Origin: Microvirga splendida | GTDB lineage: Bacteria > Pseudomonadota > Alphaproteobacteria > Rhizobiales > Beijerinckiaceae | NCBI RefSeq assembly: GCF_016427565.1 | Contig: NZ_JAELXT010000019.1 | Location: 27,057 to 91,056, forward strand | Length of the DNA: 64,000 bases | Direction: 5' to 3' | Part shown: one piece after another, positions 28,750 to 37,449 of the stretch | Layout: every line of letters starts with the position of its first letter | How positions within the stretch are numbered: position 1 is the stretch's first letter | Position numbers and translations under genes: made by a program | The notes under the pieces: generated by a model | What the model saw: only the letters and a program-made list of their open reading frames with translations | What the model was told of the DNA's origin: nothing | Databases searched by the model: none

Positions 28750-30071
28750 TGCGCAAACTATCCCTCTTGATTCTCGGTGCGGCCATCGGCGCGGGCAGTG
28801 CGACCATGGTGTCGCAGACCAGCCTTATGTCGGGCATGAGCGCGGTTGCCGCCTCGGCCGACACGTACCGTCAGCTGAGCCTTTTCGGAGACGTCTTCGA
28901 GAAGGTCCGCACGGATTACGTTGAAAAGCCTGAGGAAGCGAAGCTGGTCGAGGCTGCCATCAACGGCATGCTCACCTCTCTCGATCCCCATTCGAGCTTC
29001 ATGGATGCCAAGAGCTTCCGCGACATGCAGGTGCAGACCCGCGGCGAGTTCGGCGGCCTCGGCATCGAGGTCACCATGGAGGATGGCCTCGTCAAGGTCG
29101 TGACGCCGATCGACGAGACCCCCGCCTCCCGGGCCGGCATCCTCGCCAACGACATCATCACCCACATCAACGACGAGCAGGTCCAGGGCCTCAACCTGAA
29201 CCAGGCGGTCGACAAGATGCGCGGTCCGGTCAATTCCTCCGTCACCCTCAAGATCCAGCGCAAGGAAGCCAAGGATCCGGTGGTGGTGAAGCTGACCCGC
29301 GAAACCATCAAGGTGCGCCCGGTCCGGGCCCGCGTCGAGGGCGACATCGGCGTCCTGCGCGTGACCCAGTTCAACGAGCAGACCTACGAGAACCTGCGTG
29401 CAGGCATCGAGAAGCTCACCAACGAGATCGGCGCCGACAAGGTGGCTGGCTTCGTCATCGACCTGCGCAACAACCCGGGCGGCCTGCTCGATCAAGCGAT
29501 CATGGTCTCCGACGCCTTCCTCGACCGCGGCGAGATCGTCTCGACCCGCAGCCGGAATGCCGAGGACACCCAGCGCTTCAGCGCGAAGGCCGGCGACCTG
29601 ACCAAGGGCAAGCCGCTGGTGGTGCTCGTCAACGGCGGCTCGGCCTCGGCGTCCGAGATCGTGGCCGGCGCCCTGCAGGACCACAAGCGTGCGACGGTTC
29701 TCGGAACCCGCTCCTTCGGCAAGGGCTCCGTGCAGACCATCATCCCGCTCGGCGGCAACGGCGCCGTGCGCCTGACGACGGCCCGCTACTACACCCCGGC
29801 CGGCCGTTCGATCCAGGCCAAGGGCATCGATCCCGACGTCGAGGTGCTGCAGGAGATCCCCGAGGAGCTCAAGGGCAAGGACGAGACCAAGGGCGAGGCC
29901 GGTCTGCGCGGCCACCTGAGCAATGGCGGCGAGAAGGAAGAGCGCGGCGGCTCCTCCGCCTACATTCCGCCGGATCCGGCCAAGGACAAGCAGCTGATTG
30001 CCGCTTACGACCTGCTGCACGGCGTCCGCAAGGATGCCGCCAACACGGCCGCGAAGCCGAATCCGAACTAA
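28749..30071 (+). CDS. ctpA: C-terminal processing peptidase (S41)
   Basis: Periplasmic serine protease of 440 residues that trims or degrades envelope proteins. It has a signal sequence (LSLLILGAAIGAGSATMVS), a PDZ domain at about 90-180 (GEFGGLGIEVTMEDG, PASRAGI), and a peptidase core with Ser in NGGSASASEIVAGAL near 303 and Lys in TRSFGKGSVQT near 328, the Ser-Lys dyad. Coupling with the EnvC-like gene by a one-base overlap suggests a shared role in peptidoglycan turnover; in other bacteria Ctp proteases degrade murein hydrolases. Confidence 0.95.
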   Translation: MRKLSLLILGAAIGAGSATMVSQTSLMSGMSAVAASADTYRQLSLFGDVFEKVRTDYVEKPEEAKLVEAAINGMLTSLDPHSSFMDAKSFRDMQVQTRGEFGGLGIEVTMEDGLVKVVTPIDETPASRAGILANDIITHINDEQVQGLNLNQAVDKMRGPVNSSVTLKIQRKEAKDPVVVKLTRETIKVRPVRARVEGDIGVLRVTQFNEQTYENLRAGIEKLTNEIGADKVAGFVIDLRNNPGGLLDQAIMVSDAFLDRGEIVSTRSRNAEDTQRFSAKAGDLTKGKPLVVLVNGGSASASEIVAGALQDHKRATVLGTRSFGKGSVQTIIPLGGNGAVRLTTARYYTPAGRSIQAKGIDPDVEVLQEIPEELKGKDETKGEAGLRGHLSNGGEKEERGGSSAYIPPDPAKDKQLIAAYDLLHGVRKDAANTAAKPNPN

Positions 30072-30107
30072 GAGCGGATCGTTCTTTCGTTCGAGAAACA
30101 GCGATGC

Positions 30108-30146
30108 AAATGGGCCCGGCGGGATGAACATCCGCCGGGCCCATTT
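30108..30146 (+). terminator. Strong hairpin terminator after ctpA
   Basis: A 15-bp GC-rich stem (AAATGGGCCCGGCGG and its complement) with a short loop and ending CCCATTTCTGTTG. It lies 36 bases after ctpA and separates the obgE-to-ctpA run from rppH. Confidence 0.75.
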
Positions 30147-30295
30147 CTGTTGCGGCGTCCACAGCCCTGCGGAAAGGCTTGTGCGAGAGCCGGTGAAGCG
30201 GCACTCTCTCTCCCTGCTTCGGAACTATGACCAAGCGCCGGCACTAATAAGAACCGTCCGCATTCGAGTTCCGTGATTAAGGGAGTGACTTTCCG

Positions 30296-30844
30296 ATGAG
30301 GAGCGCAAGAGGATCACAGGCCAGAAAGGATCTGCCCTATCGCTCCTGTGTCGGCGTCATGCTGATCAACAAGGACGGCCTGGTGTTCATCGGCCGCCGC
30401 CGTTCCGATGCCGATGCGGCCTCCGACGGCTACTCCTGGCAGATGCCCCAGGGCGGCATCGACCCAGGCGAGGAGCCCTATCAGGCTGCCCTGCGCGAGC
30501 TTCATGAGGAAACCAGCGTCCGCTCCGTGACCCTCCTGGCCGAAGCGCCCGAATGGTACGCCTACGATCTTCCGACCATGGTGGCTGGGCGCGCCTGGCG
30601 CGGACGTTACCGCGGGCAGAACCAGAAATGGTTTGCGTTCCGGTTCGAGGGCGACGAGAGCGAGATCAACATCCATCAGCCGGGCGGCGGCGGACACAGG
30701 CCCGAATTCGATGAATGGCGCTGGGAAGAGATGCGCCGCCTGCCGGAGCTGATCATCCCGTTCAAGCGACCCGTCTATGAAAAGGTCGTTGCCGCCTTTG
30801 CGCCGCTTGCATCGGCAGGGCTGCACAGCTCTATCCACTCCTGA
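30296..30844 (+). CDS. rppH: RNA pyrophosphohydrolase (Nudix)
   Basis: Removes pyrophosphate from the 5' end of triphosphorylated RNA, opening it to RNase E decay; members also hydrolyse dinucleoside polyphosphates. The 182 residues contain [25 protein letters not shown] and the Nudix box [20 protein letters not shown] near residues 57-76, and WFAFRF near 115, all typical of RppH/IalA. It has its own transcription unit after the ctpA terminator. Confidence 0.95.
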   Translation: MRSARGSQARKDLPYRSCVGVMLINKDGLVFIGRRRSDADAASDGYSWQMPQGGIDPGEEPYQAALRELHEETSVRSVTLLAEAPEWYAYDLPTMVAGRAWRGRYRGQNQKWFAFRFEGDESEINIHQPGGGGHRPEFDEWRWEEMRRLPELIIPFKRPVYEKVVAAFAPLASAGLHSSIHS

Positions 30845-31120
30845 CGGTTTGGAGGCTGCATCGGACCGGCTTTTCCAGCCGGCCTGAGTTCAAGTCGAAG
30901 CGATCTCTGCGGTGGGTGCTCTCGTGCTTGCGCATGAAACTTCGGCATCGCACTAACCGCCCCAAAATGCCCATTTTCAGAGGCGTTTCGTTCATGTTCA
31001 TGAACCGCAGATGTACGCCGCCGATACTTATGGATGGGAACGGAACCCTAGCTGAAAACCCCCGTTGACAGGCTTGCAGAGGGCCATTGTCGGTCCTCCA
31101 TCATAGGGAGGTTTCATCCA

Positions 31121-31831
31121 ATGCGTGTCACTTTACTGGCCGGTGTAGCAGCAGCAACCCTTTCCCTGAGCGTGGCTGCGATGGCGCAGACGAGCAGCGG
31201 CAGCTCGAGCGGCAGCAGCGCCGGCGGCACTTCCGGCGGCTCCTCGGGCAGCTCGACAATCATGACGCCCGGCGCGTCCGGTGGCTCCTCGGGCTCGACC
31301 ATGGGCGGCGCGTCCGGCTCGTCGAGCTCAACGACGTCGGGCTCCGCATCCAGCAGCACCGGCGGCTCGTCCGGCACCTCGACCACGGGCGGGACCTCGA
31401 CCGACAGCGCCCAGTCCGGCACCTCCGGTAAGACGCAGGGCAGCACGTCCGGCACGGCCTCCAGCACGAGCGGCAGCTCGAACACGAAGGATAATGCGTC
31501 CAACACCACAGGCGGCGCGGCCAACACCAACACTACGGGCAGCACCAACTCGTCCGGCTCCACGAGCGTGAACGTGACCTCGGAGCAGCGGACGCAGATC
31601 TCGCGGTCGTTCAGCAGCGTGAACGTGCAGCCGCTCACCAATGTGGAGTTCAGCGTGAGCGTCGGCTCGACCGTCCCGACCTCGGTGACCACCCTGTACG
31701 ACTGCCCGGAAACCGTCCGGAGCATTCTGACCGGCCTGCCGGAGTGCAAGTACATTGTCGTACGCGATCAGGTGGTGATCCTTGAGCCTCGCACCCGTCG
31801 CATCGTGACGGTGATCGAGCGTCGCGGCTGA
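31121..31831 (+). CDS. Secreted Ser/Gly/Thr-rich protein with DUF1236 domain
   Basis: A 236-residue exported protein. The signal peptide is MRVTLLAGVAAATLSLSVAAMAQ. Residues about 24-150 are low-complexity Ser, Gly, Thr, Ala and Asn with no folded-domain pattern. Residues about 152-236 form a DUF1236 domain (VEFSVSVGSTVP, YIVVRDQVVILEPRTRRIVTVI). DUF1236 is common in Rhizobiales and its function is unknown. GGGAGG lies 8 bases before the ATG. A TTGACA about 50 bases upstream may be a -35 box, but no good -10 is obvious. Confidence 0.82.
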   Translation: MRVTLLAGVAAATLSLSVAAMAQTSSGSSSGSSAGGTSGGSSGSSTIMTPGASGGSSGSTMGGASGSSSSTTSGSASSSTGGSSGTSTTGGTSTDSAQSGTSGKTQGSTSGTASSTSGSSNTKDNASNTTGGAANTNTTGSTNSSGSTSVNVTSEQRTQISRSFSSVNVQPLTNVEFSVSVGSTVPTSVTTLYDCPETVRSILTGLPECKYIVVRDQVVILEPRTRRIVTVIERRG

Positions 31832-31866
31832 TCGGCAGCGTAGCGACGACGCCCCCTAAAAACCGG

Positions 31867-31894
31867 CGCCCGCGGCTCGACCGAGCCGTGGGCG
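31867..31894 (+). terminator. Hairpin terminator after DUF1236 gene
   Basis: A 12-bp stem with one G-T pair (CGCCCGCGGCTC / GAGCCGTGGGCG), loop GACC, then TTCTCT. It lies 36 bases after the stop codon. Confidence 0.6.
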
Positions 31895-31965
31895 TTCTCT
31901 CGTCAGGACCCGTGATCACGGATGGGCATGCCAGCGTGATGGACGATCAAGGGCAAGGGGTTGTT

Positions 31966-32160
31966 CTAGGCTGCGTAAGGAAAGGCAACAGCCTGCCTGT
32001 CGTACCGCTCTTGCCTGCGGTGCTGAGCGAGCAATTCCAGGGCCGCCCGTGCAAGAGTGCGAAATTCGTCCCTGACGATCTCCGGCTCGCGGTCCCACAC
32101 CTGGGCATCGTCTTCGGCAGAATATAGGGCGCGCGCAACTGCTTCGATTTCATGTTCCAT
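31966..32160 (-). CDS. Small acidic hypothetical protein
   Basis: A 64-residue protein (MEHEIEAVARALYSAEDDAQ at the start) that is mostly charged and helix-prone, with no membrane segment. GGGAGGGG lies about 7 bases before the ATG, which is strong support for translation. No family recognised. It converges with the DUF1236 gene. Confidence 0.55.
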   Translation of the reverse strand: MEHEIEAVARALYSAEDDAQVWDREPEIVRDEFRTLARAALELLAQHRRQERYDRQAVAFPYAA

Positions 32161-32434
32161 GATATGCCCCTCCCGGCTCGGATTGACTGCTTTCTTGATG
32201 CGGCGCGAGCGCTTGGAGGTACCCGTCTATGGGCTGCCCCAAGACCCGCGCGCATCCGGCATCCCCAGCACGGGCATTTGTTCCAAACGCCATGGTCGAG
32301 GCAACGTGGAAGATGAGGTAGCTCAAAAGCGATAATCCTTTCAGACAGCCATGCGCAGCCCCATGATCGGCGGCCTCACAGCATTCGAATGTCTGAACGG
32401 TCTTCGGCTTCTCGCCGTGCCACTGGAAGGTCAG

Positions 32435-32519
32435 TGGTGCCCCTGGCCGGGATCGAACCAGCACTCCTTGCGGAACTCGATTTTGAGTCGAGCGCGTCTA
32501 CCAATTCCGCCACAGGGGC
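32435..32519 (-). tRNA. tRNA-Leu (anticodon CAA)
   Basis: An 85-nt class II tRNA on the minus strand with CCA encoded. The acceptor stem is GCCCCTG paired with CAGGGGC, and the anticodon arm is CTCGA-CTCAAAA-TCGAG, giving anticodon CAA for UUG codons. The variable arm is long and the T loop reads TTCGATC. Confidence 0.95.
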
Positions 32520-32670
32520 AAGGACCTGCGACGTACCATGAGGCGCGAAGGCGGGTCAATCCGGCAGATGTGAAGGGACGCCGCATGGGGCGCCTCTCGC
32601 CATCCGGCCGGGCTTGTGCCAAAGGGGTGGGGCGAACGGGCCCGTTCGCCGCCATCACCTGCGGGACACC

Positions 32671-33252
32671 ATGCTGAGACGTCTCTACGACTGGACCCTA
32701 GCCCTTGCGGCCCGGCCTTCGGCCCCCTATGCGCTGGGCGCCGTATCTTTCTCGGAAAGCTCCTTCTTTCCGGTCCCGCCGGACGTGATGCTCGTTCCCA
32801 TGATGCTGGCGCGGCCGGACAGGGCCTGGCGCTACGGTGCCATCTGCACGGTCACCTCGGTCCTTGGCGGCGTCTTCGGCTACCTGATCGGCGCCCTGAC
32901 CTACGACACGATCGGCCTCTGGCTCATCGAGCTCTACGGCCTGTCCGACAAGGTGAGCCTTTTCCGGAGCTGGTACGAGGAATACGGCTCCTGGGTCATC
33001 CTTCTGGGCGGCCTGACACCGCTTCCCTATAAGCTCGTCACGATCATGTCGGGCCTGGCGGGATACAACCTGCTGTGGTTCATCCTGCTTTCCGTTTTCG
33101 CCCGCGGGGCGCGTTTCTTCTTCATCGCGTTGCTGATGAGCCAGTTCGGGCCCGCCATCAAGGCGTTGATCGACCGTCATTTCAACCTGCTTGCGGCCTT
33201 GAGCGTGGCCCTGTTCATCGGCGGTTTTGCCGCCGTCAAATTCCTGCTCTAG
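32671..33252 (+). CDS. YqaA/DedA family membrane protein
   Basis: A 193-residue inner-membrane protein of the DedA/SNARE-associated superfamily, which includes lipid and undecaprenyl-phosphate flippases. Hydrophobic helices are interrupted by the family motifs SESSFFPVPPDVMLVPM near residue 27 and GGLTPLPYKLVTIMSG near 112. The ATG at 32671 gives MLRRLYDW, the usual YqaA start; the longer in-frame start lacks support. Substrate unknown. The dsbB-like gene follows 57 bases later. Confidence 0.87.
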   Translation: MLRRLYDWTLALAARPSAPYALGAVSFSESSFFPVPPDVMLVPMMLARPDRAWRYGAICTVTSVLGGVFGYLIGALTYDTIGLWLIELYGLSDKVSLFRSWYEEYGSWVILLGGLTPLPYKLVTIMSGLAGYNLLWFILLSVFARGARFFFIALLMSQFGPAIKALIDRHFNLLAALSVALFIGGFAAVKFLL

Positions 33253-33309
33253 GCCTTTGTCGCGAATGATCGGTGCCCACCTTCACCGGAGTTGATGTCG
33301 GAGTTCGGA

Positions 33310-33810
33310 ATGCGGATGCAGCTCAACGTCAAGCATGTCGCTCTAGCCGTTGCCCTGGGGGCGGCGGCCACGGTCGGCGGCGCGCTCGTTTTCGAGCACG
33401 TTTTCGGCTACGTGCCCTGCAAGCTCTGCCTGACCCAGCGCAATCCCTACTACATCGCCATTCCCCTCGGGATCATCGCAGCCCTCCTGCCGCCGCGCTG
33501 GACGAGGGCGGGCCTGTGGCTCCTCGCCCTGATCTTCATCGTCAGCGCCGGGCTCGGCGCCTATCATTCCGGCGTCGAGTGGGGTGTCTTCGCGGGCCCG
33601 AGCGATTGCGGCGGCGGGGCAGGGGCCGGAGCGGGCAGTGTCGGGGATTTCCTGAACCAGCTCGAGAACACCCGCGTGGTCAGCTGCACGGAAGCCGCGT
33701 GGCGCTTCCTCGGCCTGTCGCTGGCGGGATGGAACGTGCTGATCTCGCTGGCGCTTGCCGCCCTGGCGGCCATGGGAGCCGCTGGCAAAGGCCCGTATTT
33801 CGGCCGCTAA
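33310..33810 (+). CDS. dsbB: Disulfide bond formation protein B (DsbB)
   Basis: Inner-membrane quinone reductase that reoxidises DsbA. The 166 residues have four hydrophobic helices. The first periplasmic pair is CKLC in YVPCKLCLTQRNPYY near residues 37-40. The second pair is formed by Cys in PSDCGGG and Cys in VVSCTEA. ATG 33310 is chosen for the TCGGAG 6 bases upstream; in-frame ATG 33295 and TTG 33292 are alternatives. No dsbA is in the window. Confidence 0.9.
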   Translation: MRMQLNVKHVALAVALGAAATVGGALVFEHVFGYVPCKLCLTQRNPYYIAIPLGIIAALLPPRWTRAGLWLLALIFIVSAGLGAYHSGVEWGVFAGPSDCGGGAGAGAGSVGDFLNQLENTRVVSCTEAAWRFLGLSLAGWNVLISLALAALAAMGAAGKGPYFGR

Positions 33811-33830
33811 CGCGCTGAACGGGAAGGGCC

Positions 33831-34400
33831 TTACGGCTCCAACTCGCTGTCCCAGTAGAGATAGTCCATCCAGCTGTCGTGGAGATAGTTGGGCGGGAAG
33901 AGGCGGCCGTTGGAATGGAGATCGTGGATGGTGGGGGCGAAGGGGCTCTGCCGGGGCCACATCTCGACCTCGCGGGGCAGCTTGTCCCCCTTCTTGAGAT
34001 TGCAGGGCGCGCAGGCGGCGACGACGTTTTCCCAGGTGGTCTGCCCGCCCTTGGACCGGGGAATGACGTGATCGAAGGTGAGGTCCTCGCGAATGCCGCA
34101 ATACTGGCAGCTGAAGCGGTCGCGCAGGAAGACGTTGAAGCGGGTGAAGGCCGGGTGCCGGGACGGCTTGACGTAGGTTTTCAGGGAGATGACCGAGGGG
34201 AGGCGGAATTCGAAGGTCGGACTTCGCACGACCTTGTCGTATTCCGACACGATGTTGACCCGGTCCAGGAACACCGCCTTGATCGCATCCTGCCAGCACC
34301 AGATGGACAGGGGGTAGTAGCTCAAAGGCCGGTAATCGGCATTGAGAACGAGGGCCGGGCAGGCCTCCGGTCGTACAACAGGTTGGACGTGTATCGTCAC
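33831..34400 (-). CDS. HNH endonuclease
   Basis: A 189-residue protein with a complete HNH fold: zinc-binding CQYC near residue 99, FDHVIPRSKGG near 109-119, and ENVVAACAPCNLKKGD near 123. It starts with GTG preceded by a near-perfect Shine-Dalgarno AGGAGGTGA. Proteins of this type are single-copy and conserved in Rhizobiales, not linked to a phage or restriction system here. The target is unknown. It is convergent with dsbB. Confidence 0.88.
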   Translation of the reverse strand: MTIHVQPVVRPEACPALVLNADYRPLSYYPLSIWCWQDAIKAVFLDRVNIVSEYDKVVRSPTFEFRLPSVISLKTYVKPSRHPAFTRFNVFLRDRFSCQYCGIREDLTFDHVIPRSKGGQTTWENVVAACAPCNLKKGDKLPREVEMWPRQSPFAPTIHDLHSNGRLFPPNYLHDSWMDYLYWDSELEP

Positions 34401-34548
34401 CTCACCTCCTCTTGGGGAAAAAGAGAAGACTGCTATCCCGTCTGATTAGACTATAGGCAGTGTGACGCTGTTGTGAAGATCACAGGCAATACGTTTGTGA
34501 CGCACCCACAGGGATGTGGATGCGCCCTGGGCCTGCCTCAAAGGGAGC

Positions 34549-35430
34549 TTAGCGGGTCGGAACCGGCTTCTCGCCGCGGTAGTCATAGAAGCCGCGCTTG
34601 GTCTTGCGGCCGAGCCATCCGGCCTCGACGTACTTCACCAGAAGCGGGCAGGGGCGGTACTTGGAATCGGCCAGGCCCTCGTGCAGCACCTGCATGATCG
34701 ACAGGCAGGTGTCGAGACCGATGAAATCCGCGAGTTGGAGCGGGCCCATGGGATGGTTGGCGCCGAGCCGCATGGCCGTGTCGATGGCCTCCACCGAGCC
34801 CACGCCCTCGTAGAGGGTGTAGATCGCCTCGTTGATCATCGGCAGCAGGATGCGGTTGACGATGAAGGCCGGGAAGTCCTCTGACACCGTCGAGGTCTTG
34901 CCGAGCTTGGCGATGAACTCCTTGGCCGACTCGTAGGTGGAATCGTCCGTAGCAATGCCGCGGATCAGCTCCACGAGCTGCATCACCGGCACCGGATTCA
35001 TGAAATGGATGCCGATGAACTTCTCCGGCCGGTCCGTGGCAGCCGCGAGCCTCGTGATGGAGATCGACGAGGTGTTGGTGGCGATCATCGCGTCGGCCCG
35101 GAGGGACGGGCTCAGGTTGGTGAAGATCTTGCGCTTCACCTCCTCGTTCTCGGTCGCCGCCTCGATGACGATATCGCAGGTGGAGAGGTCGTCGTAGGAG
35201 CGCGCCGGCTTGATCCGCTCGAGGGCGCCCTGGCGGTCGCCTTCGGCGATGGCTCCCTTGGAGACCTGACGGGCCATGTTGCCGTTTATGGTGGCGAGGC
35301 CGGCATTGATCCGCTCCTCCGAGAGATCGTGGAGCCGGACGTTGAACCCCGCGATCGAACAGACATGAGCGATGCCGCTGCCCATCTGTCCCGCGCCGAT
35401 CACGCCAACCGTTTTGATCTCAATGCCCAT
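34549..35430 (-). CDS. hbd: 3-Hydroxybutyryl-CoA dehydrogenase
   Basis: NAD(P)-dependent oxidation of 3-hydroxybutyryl-CoA to acetoacetyl-CoA, used in fatty acid and polyhydroxybutyrate metabolism. The 293 residues start with the dinucleotide fold VGVIGAGQMGSGIA. The catalytic region has FIGIHFMNPVPVMQLVE near 135 and the C-terminal domain shows NRILLPMINEA and GANHPMGPLQLADFIGLD. ATG 35430 (MGIEIKTVG) gives the family length; an ATG 21 bases upstream is less likely. It is last in a probable etfB-etfA-hbd operon. Confidence 0.95.
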   Translation of the reverse strand: MGIEIKTVGVIGAGQMGSGIAHVCSIAGFNVRLHDLSEERINAGLATINGNMARQVSKGAIAEGDRQGALERIKPARSYDDLSTCDIVIEAATENEEVKRKIFTNLSPSLRADAMIATNTSSISITRLAAATDRPEKFIGIHFMNPVPVMQLVELIRGIATDDSTYESAKEFIAKLGKTSTVSEDFPAFIVNRILLPMINEAIYTLYEGVGSVEAIDTAMRLGANHPMGPLQLADFIGLDTCLSIMQVLHEGLADSKYRPCPLLVKYVEAGWLGRKTKRGFYDYRGEKPVPTR

Positions 35431-35506
35431 CGACCTGCTGCCTGCATCCATCCGTCACAACGGCCGGGCGGAGGCTCCGCCCGGTCCGTCACTATTCCTG
35501 ACCTTA

Positions 35507-36448
35507 TTACCCGCCTTTGGTCAACTCATCCTTGAGTTCAGGCAGGATCGTGAAGAGGTCGCCCACAAGGCCGTAATCGGCCACCTGGAAGATCGGGGCC
35601 TCCTCGTCCTTGTTGATCGCCACGATCACCTTGGAGTCCTTCATGCCGGCCAGGTGCTGAATGGCGCCTGAAATGCCCACCGCAATGTAGAGGTCGGGCG
35701 CCACCACCTTGCCGGTCTGGCCCACCTGCCAGTCGTTGGGGGCGTAGCCCGCATCGACGGCTGCGCGCGAAGCGCCCATGGCGGCGCCGAGCTTGTCGGC
35801 GATCGGCTCGATATAGGTGGTGAAGTTCTCCGAGGAGCCGAGCGAGCGCCCGCCCGAGATGATGATCTTGGCCGAGGTCAGCTCGGGCCGGTCCGACTTG
35901 GCGATCTCCTCGCCCTTGAAGCTCGACACGCCCGGATCGTCGGCGGCGTTCACCGTCTCGATCGCGGCGGAGCCGCCCTCCGCGGCCGCCGGGAAGGCGG
36001 CGGTGCGCACGGTGATCACCTTCTTGGCGTCGGTGGCCTGCACGGTCTGGATGGCGTTGCCGGCATAAATCGGCCGCTCGAAGGTGTCTGGCGACACCAC
36101 CTTGGTGATGTCGGAGACCTGCATCACGTCGAGGAGCGCGGCGACGCGCGGCATCACGTTCTTGCCCTTGCTGGTGGCGGGCGCCACCAGGGCATCGTAG
36201 GAGGAGGCCAAGGACACGATGAGCGCGGCCGTCGGCTCGGCGAGCTGGTGCTCGTAAGCAGCGGCGTCGGCCAGCAGCACCTTCTCCACGCCCTCCAGCT
36301 TCGCGGCGGCCTCAGCCGCGGCACGGGCGTTGGAGCCGGCGACCAGAACGTGCACGGGGGCGCCGAGCGCCTTGGCTGCGGAGAGCGCCTTGTGGGTGGC
36401 GTCCTTCAGGTGAGCGTTGTTGTGCTCGGCAAACAGCAGGGTGGTCAT
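35507..36448 (-). CDS. etfA: Electron transfer flavoprotein alpha subunit
   Basis: Binds FAD and passes electrons from acyl-CoA and other dehydrogenases to ETF-quinone oxidoreductase. 313 residues. The FAD-binding C-terminal half is clear: IISGGRSLGSSENF near 205, ADKLGAAMGASRAAVDAGY near 230, YIAVGISGAIQHLAGM near 270, and IVAINKDEEAPIF near 290. The ATG giving MTTLLFAEHN is chosen; an upstream TTG is 3 codons earlier. It lies 14 bases after etfB. Confidence 0.97.
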   Translation of the reverse strand: MTTLLFAEHNNAHLKDATHKALSAAKALGAPVHVLVAGSNARAAAEAAAKLEGVEKVLLADAAAYEHQLAEPTAALIVSLASSYDALVAPATSKGKNVMPRVAALLDVMQVSDITKVVSPDTFERPIYAGNAIQTVQATDAKKVITVRTAAFPAAAEGGSAAIETVNAADDPGVSSFKGEEIAKSDRPELTSAKIIISGGRSLGSSENFTTYIEPIADKLGAAMGASRAAVDAGYAPNDWQVGQTGKVVAPDLYIAVGISGAIQHLAGMKDSKVIVAINKDEEAPIFQVADYGLVGDLFTILPELKDELTKGG

Positions 36449-36462
36449 TGTCTTCAATCCTC

Positions 36463-37212
36463 TCAGAGCACGCCGGCTTCGACTTTGAGCTTCTGGACCA
36501 GTTCGGCCACGGACCCGACCTTCACGCCGGCCTTGCGGCCGCCGGGCTCGGCGGTCTTCACCACCTTCAGGCGCGGCGCCACGTCGACGCCGAGCGTCTC
36601 CGGCGAAGTCTCGTCGAGCGGCTTCTTCTTGGCCTTCATGATATTGGGAAGCGACGCGTAGCGCGGCTCGTTGAGGCGCAGGTCCGTGGTGACGATGGCC
36701 GGGAGCTTGAGGCCCACCGTCTGCAGGCCGCCATCGACCTCGCGGGTCACGTCGATGGAGCCCTCGCCCACATTGACCTTGAACGCGAAGGTGCCCTGCG
36801 GCCAGCCCAGGAGGGCGGCCAGCATCTGGCCGGTCTGGTTGGAATCGTCGTCGATGGCCTGCTTGCCCATGATGATCAGGTCGGGCTTTTCCTGCTCGAC
36901 CACCTTGGCCAGGATCTTGGCGACGGCGAGCGGCTCCACGGCGGCATCGGTCTTGACCAGGATGCCCCGGTCGGCGCCCATGGCGAGCGCGGTGCGGATG
37001 GTCTCGCCGGCTTGGCTCGGGCCGATGGACACGGCGACGATCTCGGTGGCCTTGCCCTGTTCCTTCAGGCGAACCGCTTCCTCGACGGCGATCTCGTCGA
37101 AGGGGTTCATGGACATCTTGATGTTGGCGAGTTCCACGCCGGAGCCGTCCGGCTTCACCCGGATCTTCACGTTGTAGTCCACAACCCGCTTCACACAGAC
37201 AAGAAGCTTCAT
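36463..37212 (-). CDS. etfB: Electron transfer flavoprotein beta subunit
   Basis: Partner of EtfA; binds AMP. The 249 residues start [19 protein letters not shown] and contain [17 protein letters not shown] near 35, [17 protein letters not shown] near 117, and the ETF-beta signature region around [12 protein letters not shown] and [13 protein letters not shown] lies 8 bases before the ATG at 37212. The long upstream extension of the frame would run into a palindromic repeat and is rejected. Confidence 0.97.
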   Translation of the reverse strand: MKLLVCVKRVVDYNVKIRVKPDGSGVELANIKMSMNPFDEIAVEEAVRLKEQGKATEIVAVSIGPSQAGETIRTALAMGADRGILVKTDAAVEPLAVAKILAKVVEQEKPDLIIMGKQAIDDDSNQTGQMLAALLGWPQGTFAFKVNVGEGSIDVTREVDGGLQTVGLKLPAIVTTDLRLNEPRYASLPNIMKAKKKPLDETSPETLGVDVAPRLKVVKTAEPGGRKAGVKVGSVAELVQKLKVEAGVL

Positions 37213-37297
37213 TCGTCCGTCCTCACCAATGGCAGATCCCCGGATATGGCCGAAACCCGGCCCTCCGGACATATAGGAAAAAGGCGGATGGACCGTA

Positions 37298-37431
37298 GAG
37301 CATCGGACCCAAAAGTGGAACCCACTTTTGGGGCTCATCCGATGCTCAATCCTTTAAGAAGCGCATCGTCTTAGCGGAAAACCGGGACCACTTTTCGCTA
37401 GCGCGGCCCGCTGGGTCCGCACGATGCGCTG
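37298..37431. repeat. Two adjacent palindromic repeats upstream of etfB
   Basis: First palindrome at 37298-37347: GAGCATCGGACC ... CCGATGCTC with a CCAAAAGTGG...CCACTTTTGG core. Second at 37359-37431: GCGCATCGT ... ACGATGCGC with a CCACTTTTCG core. The first is nearly the same as the repeat at 38775-38835. They probably fold into hairpins in RNA from either strand and may end the rhomboid transcript. Confidence 0.65.
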
Positions 37432-37449
37432 ACGGCCAGCATCCGATTG

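Noticed and set aside
33831..34400. HNH nuclease as part of a defence system or mobile element
   Set aside because: Its neighbours are housekeeping genes (dsbB, hbd, etf). No toxin, methylase, integrase or phage gene is near it.
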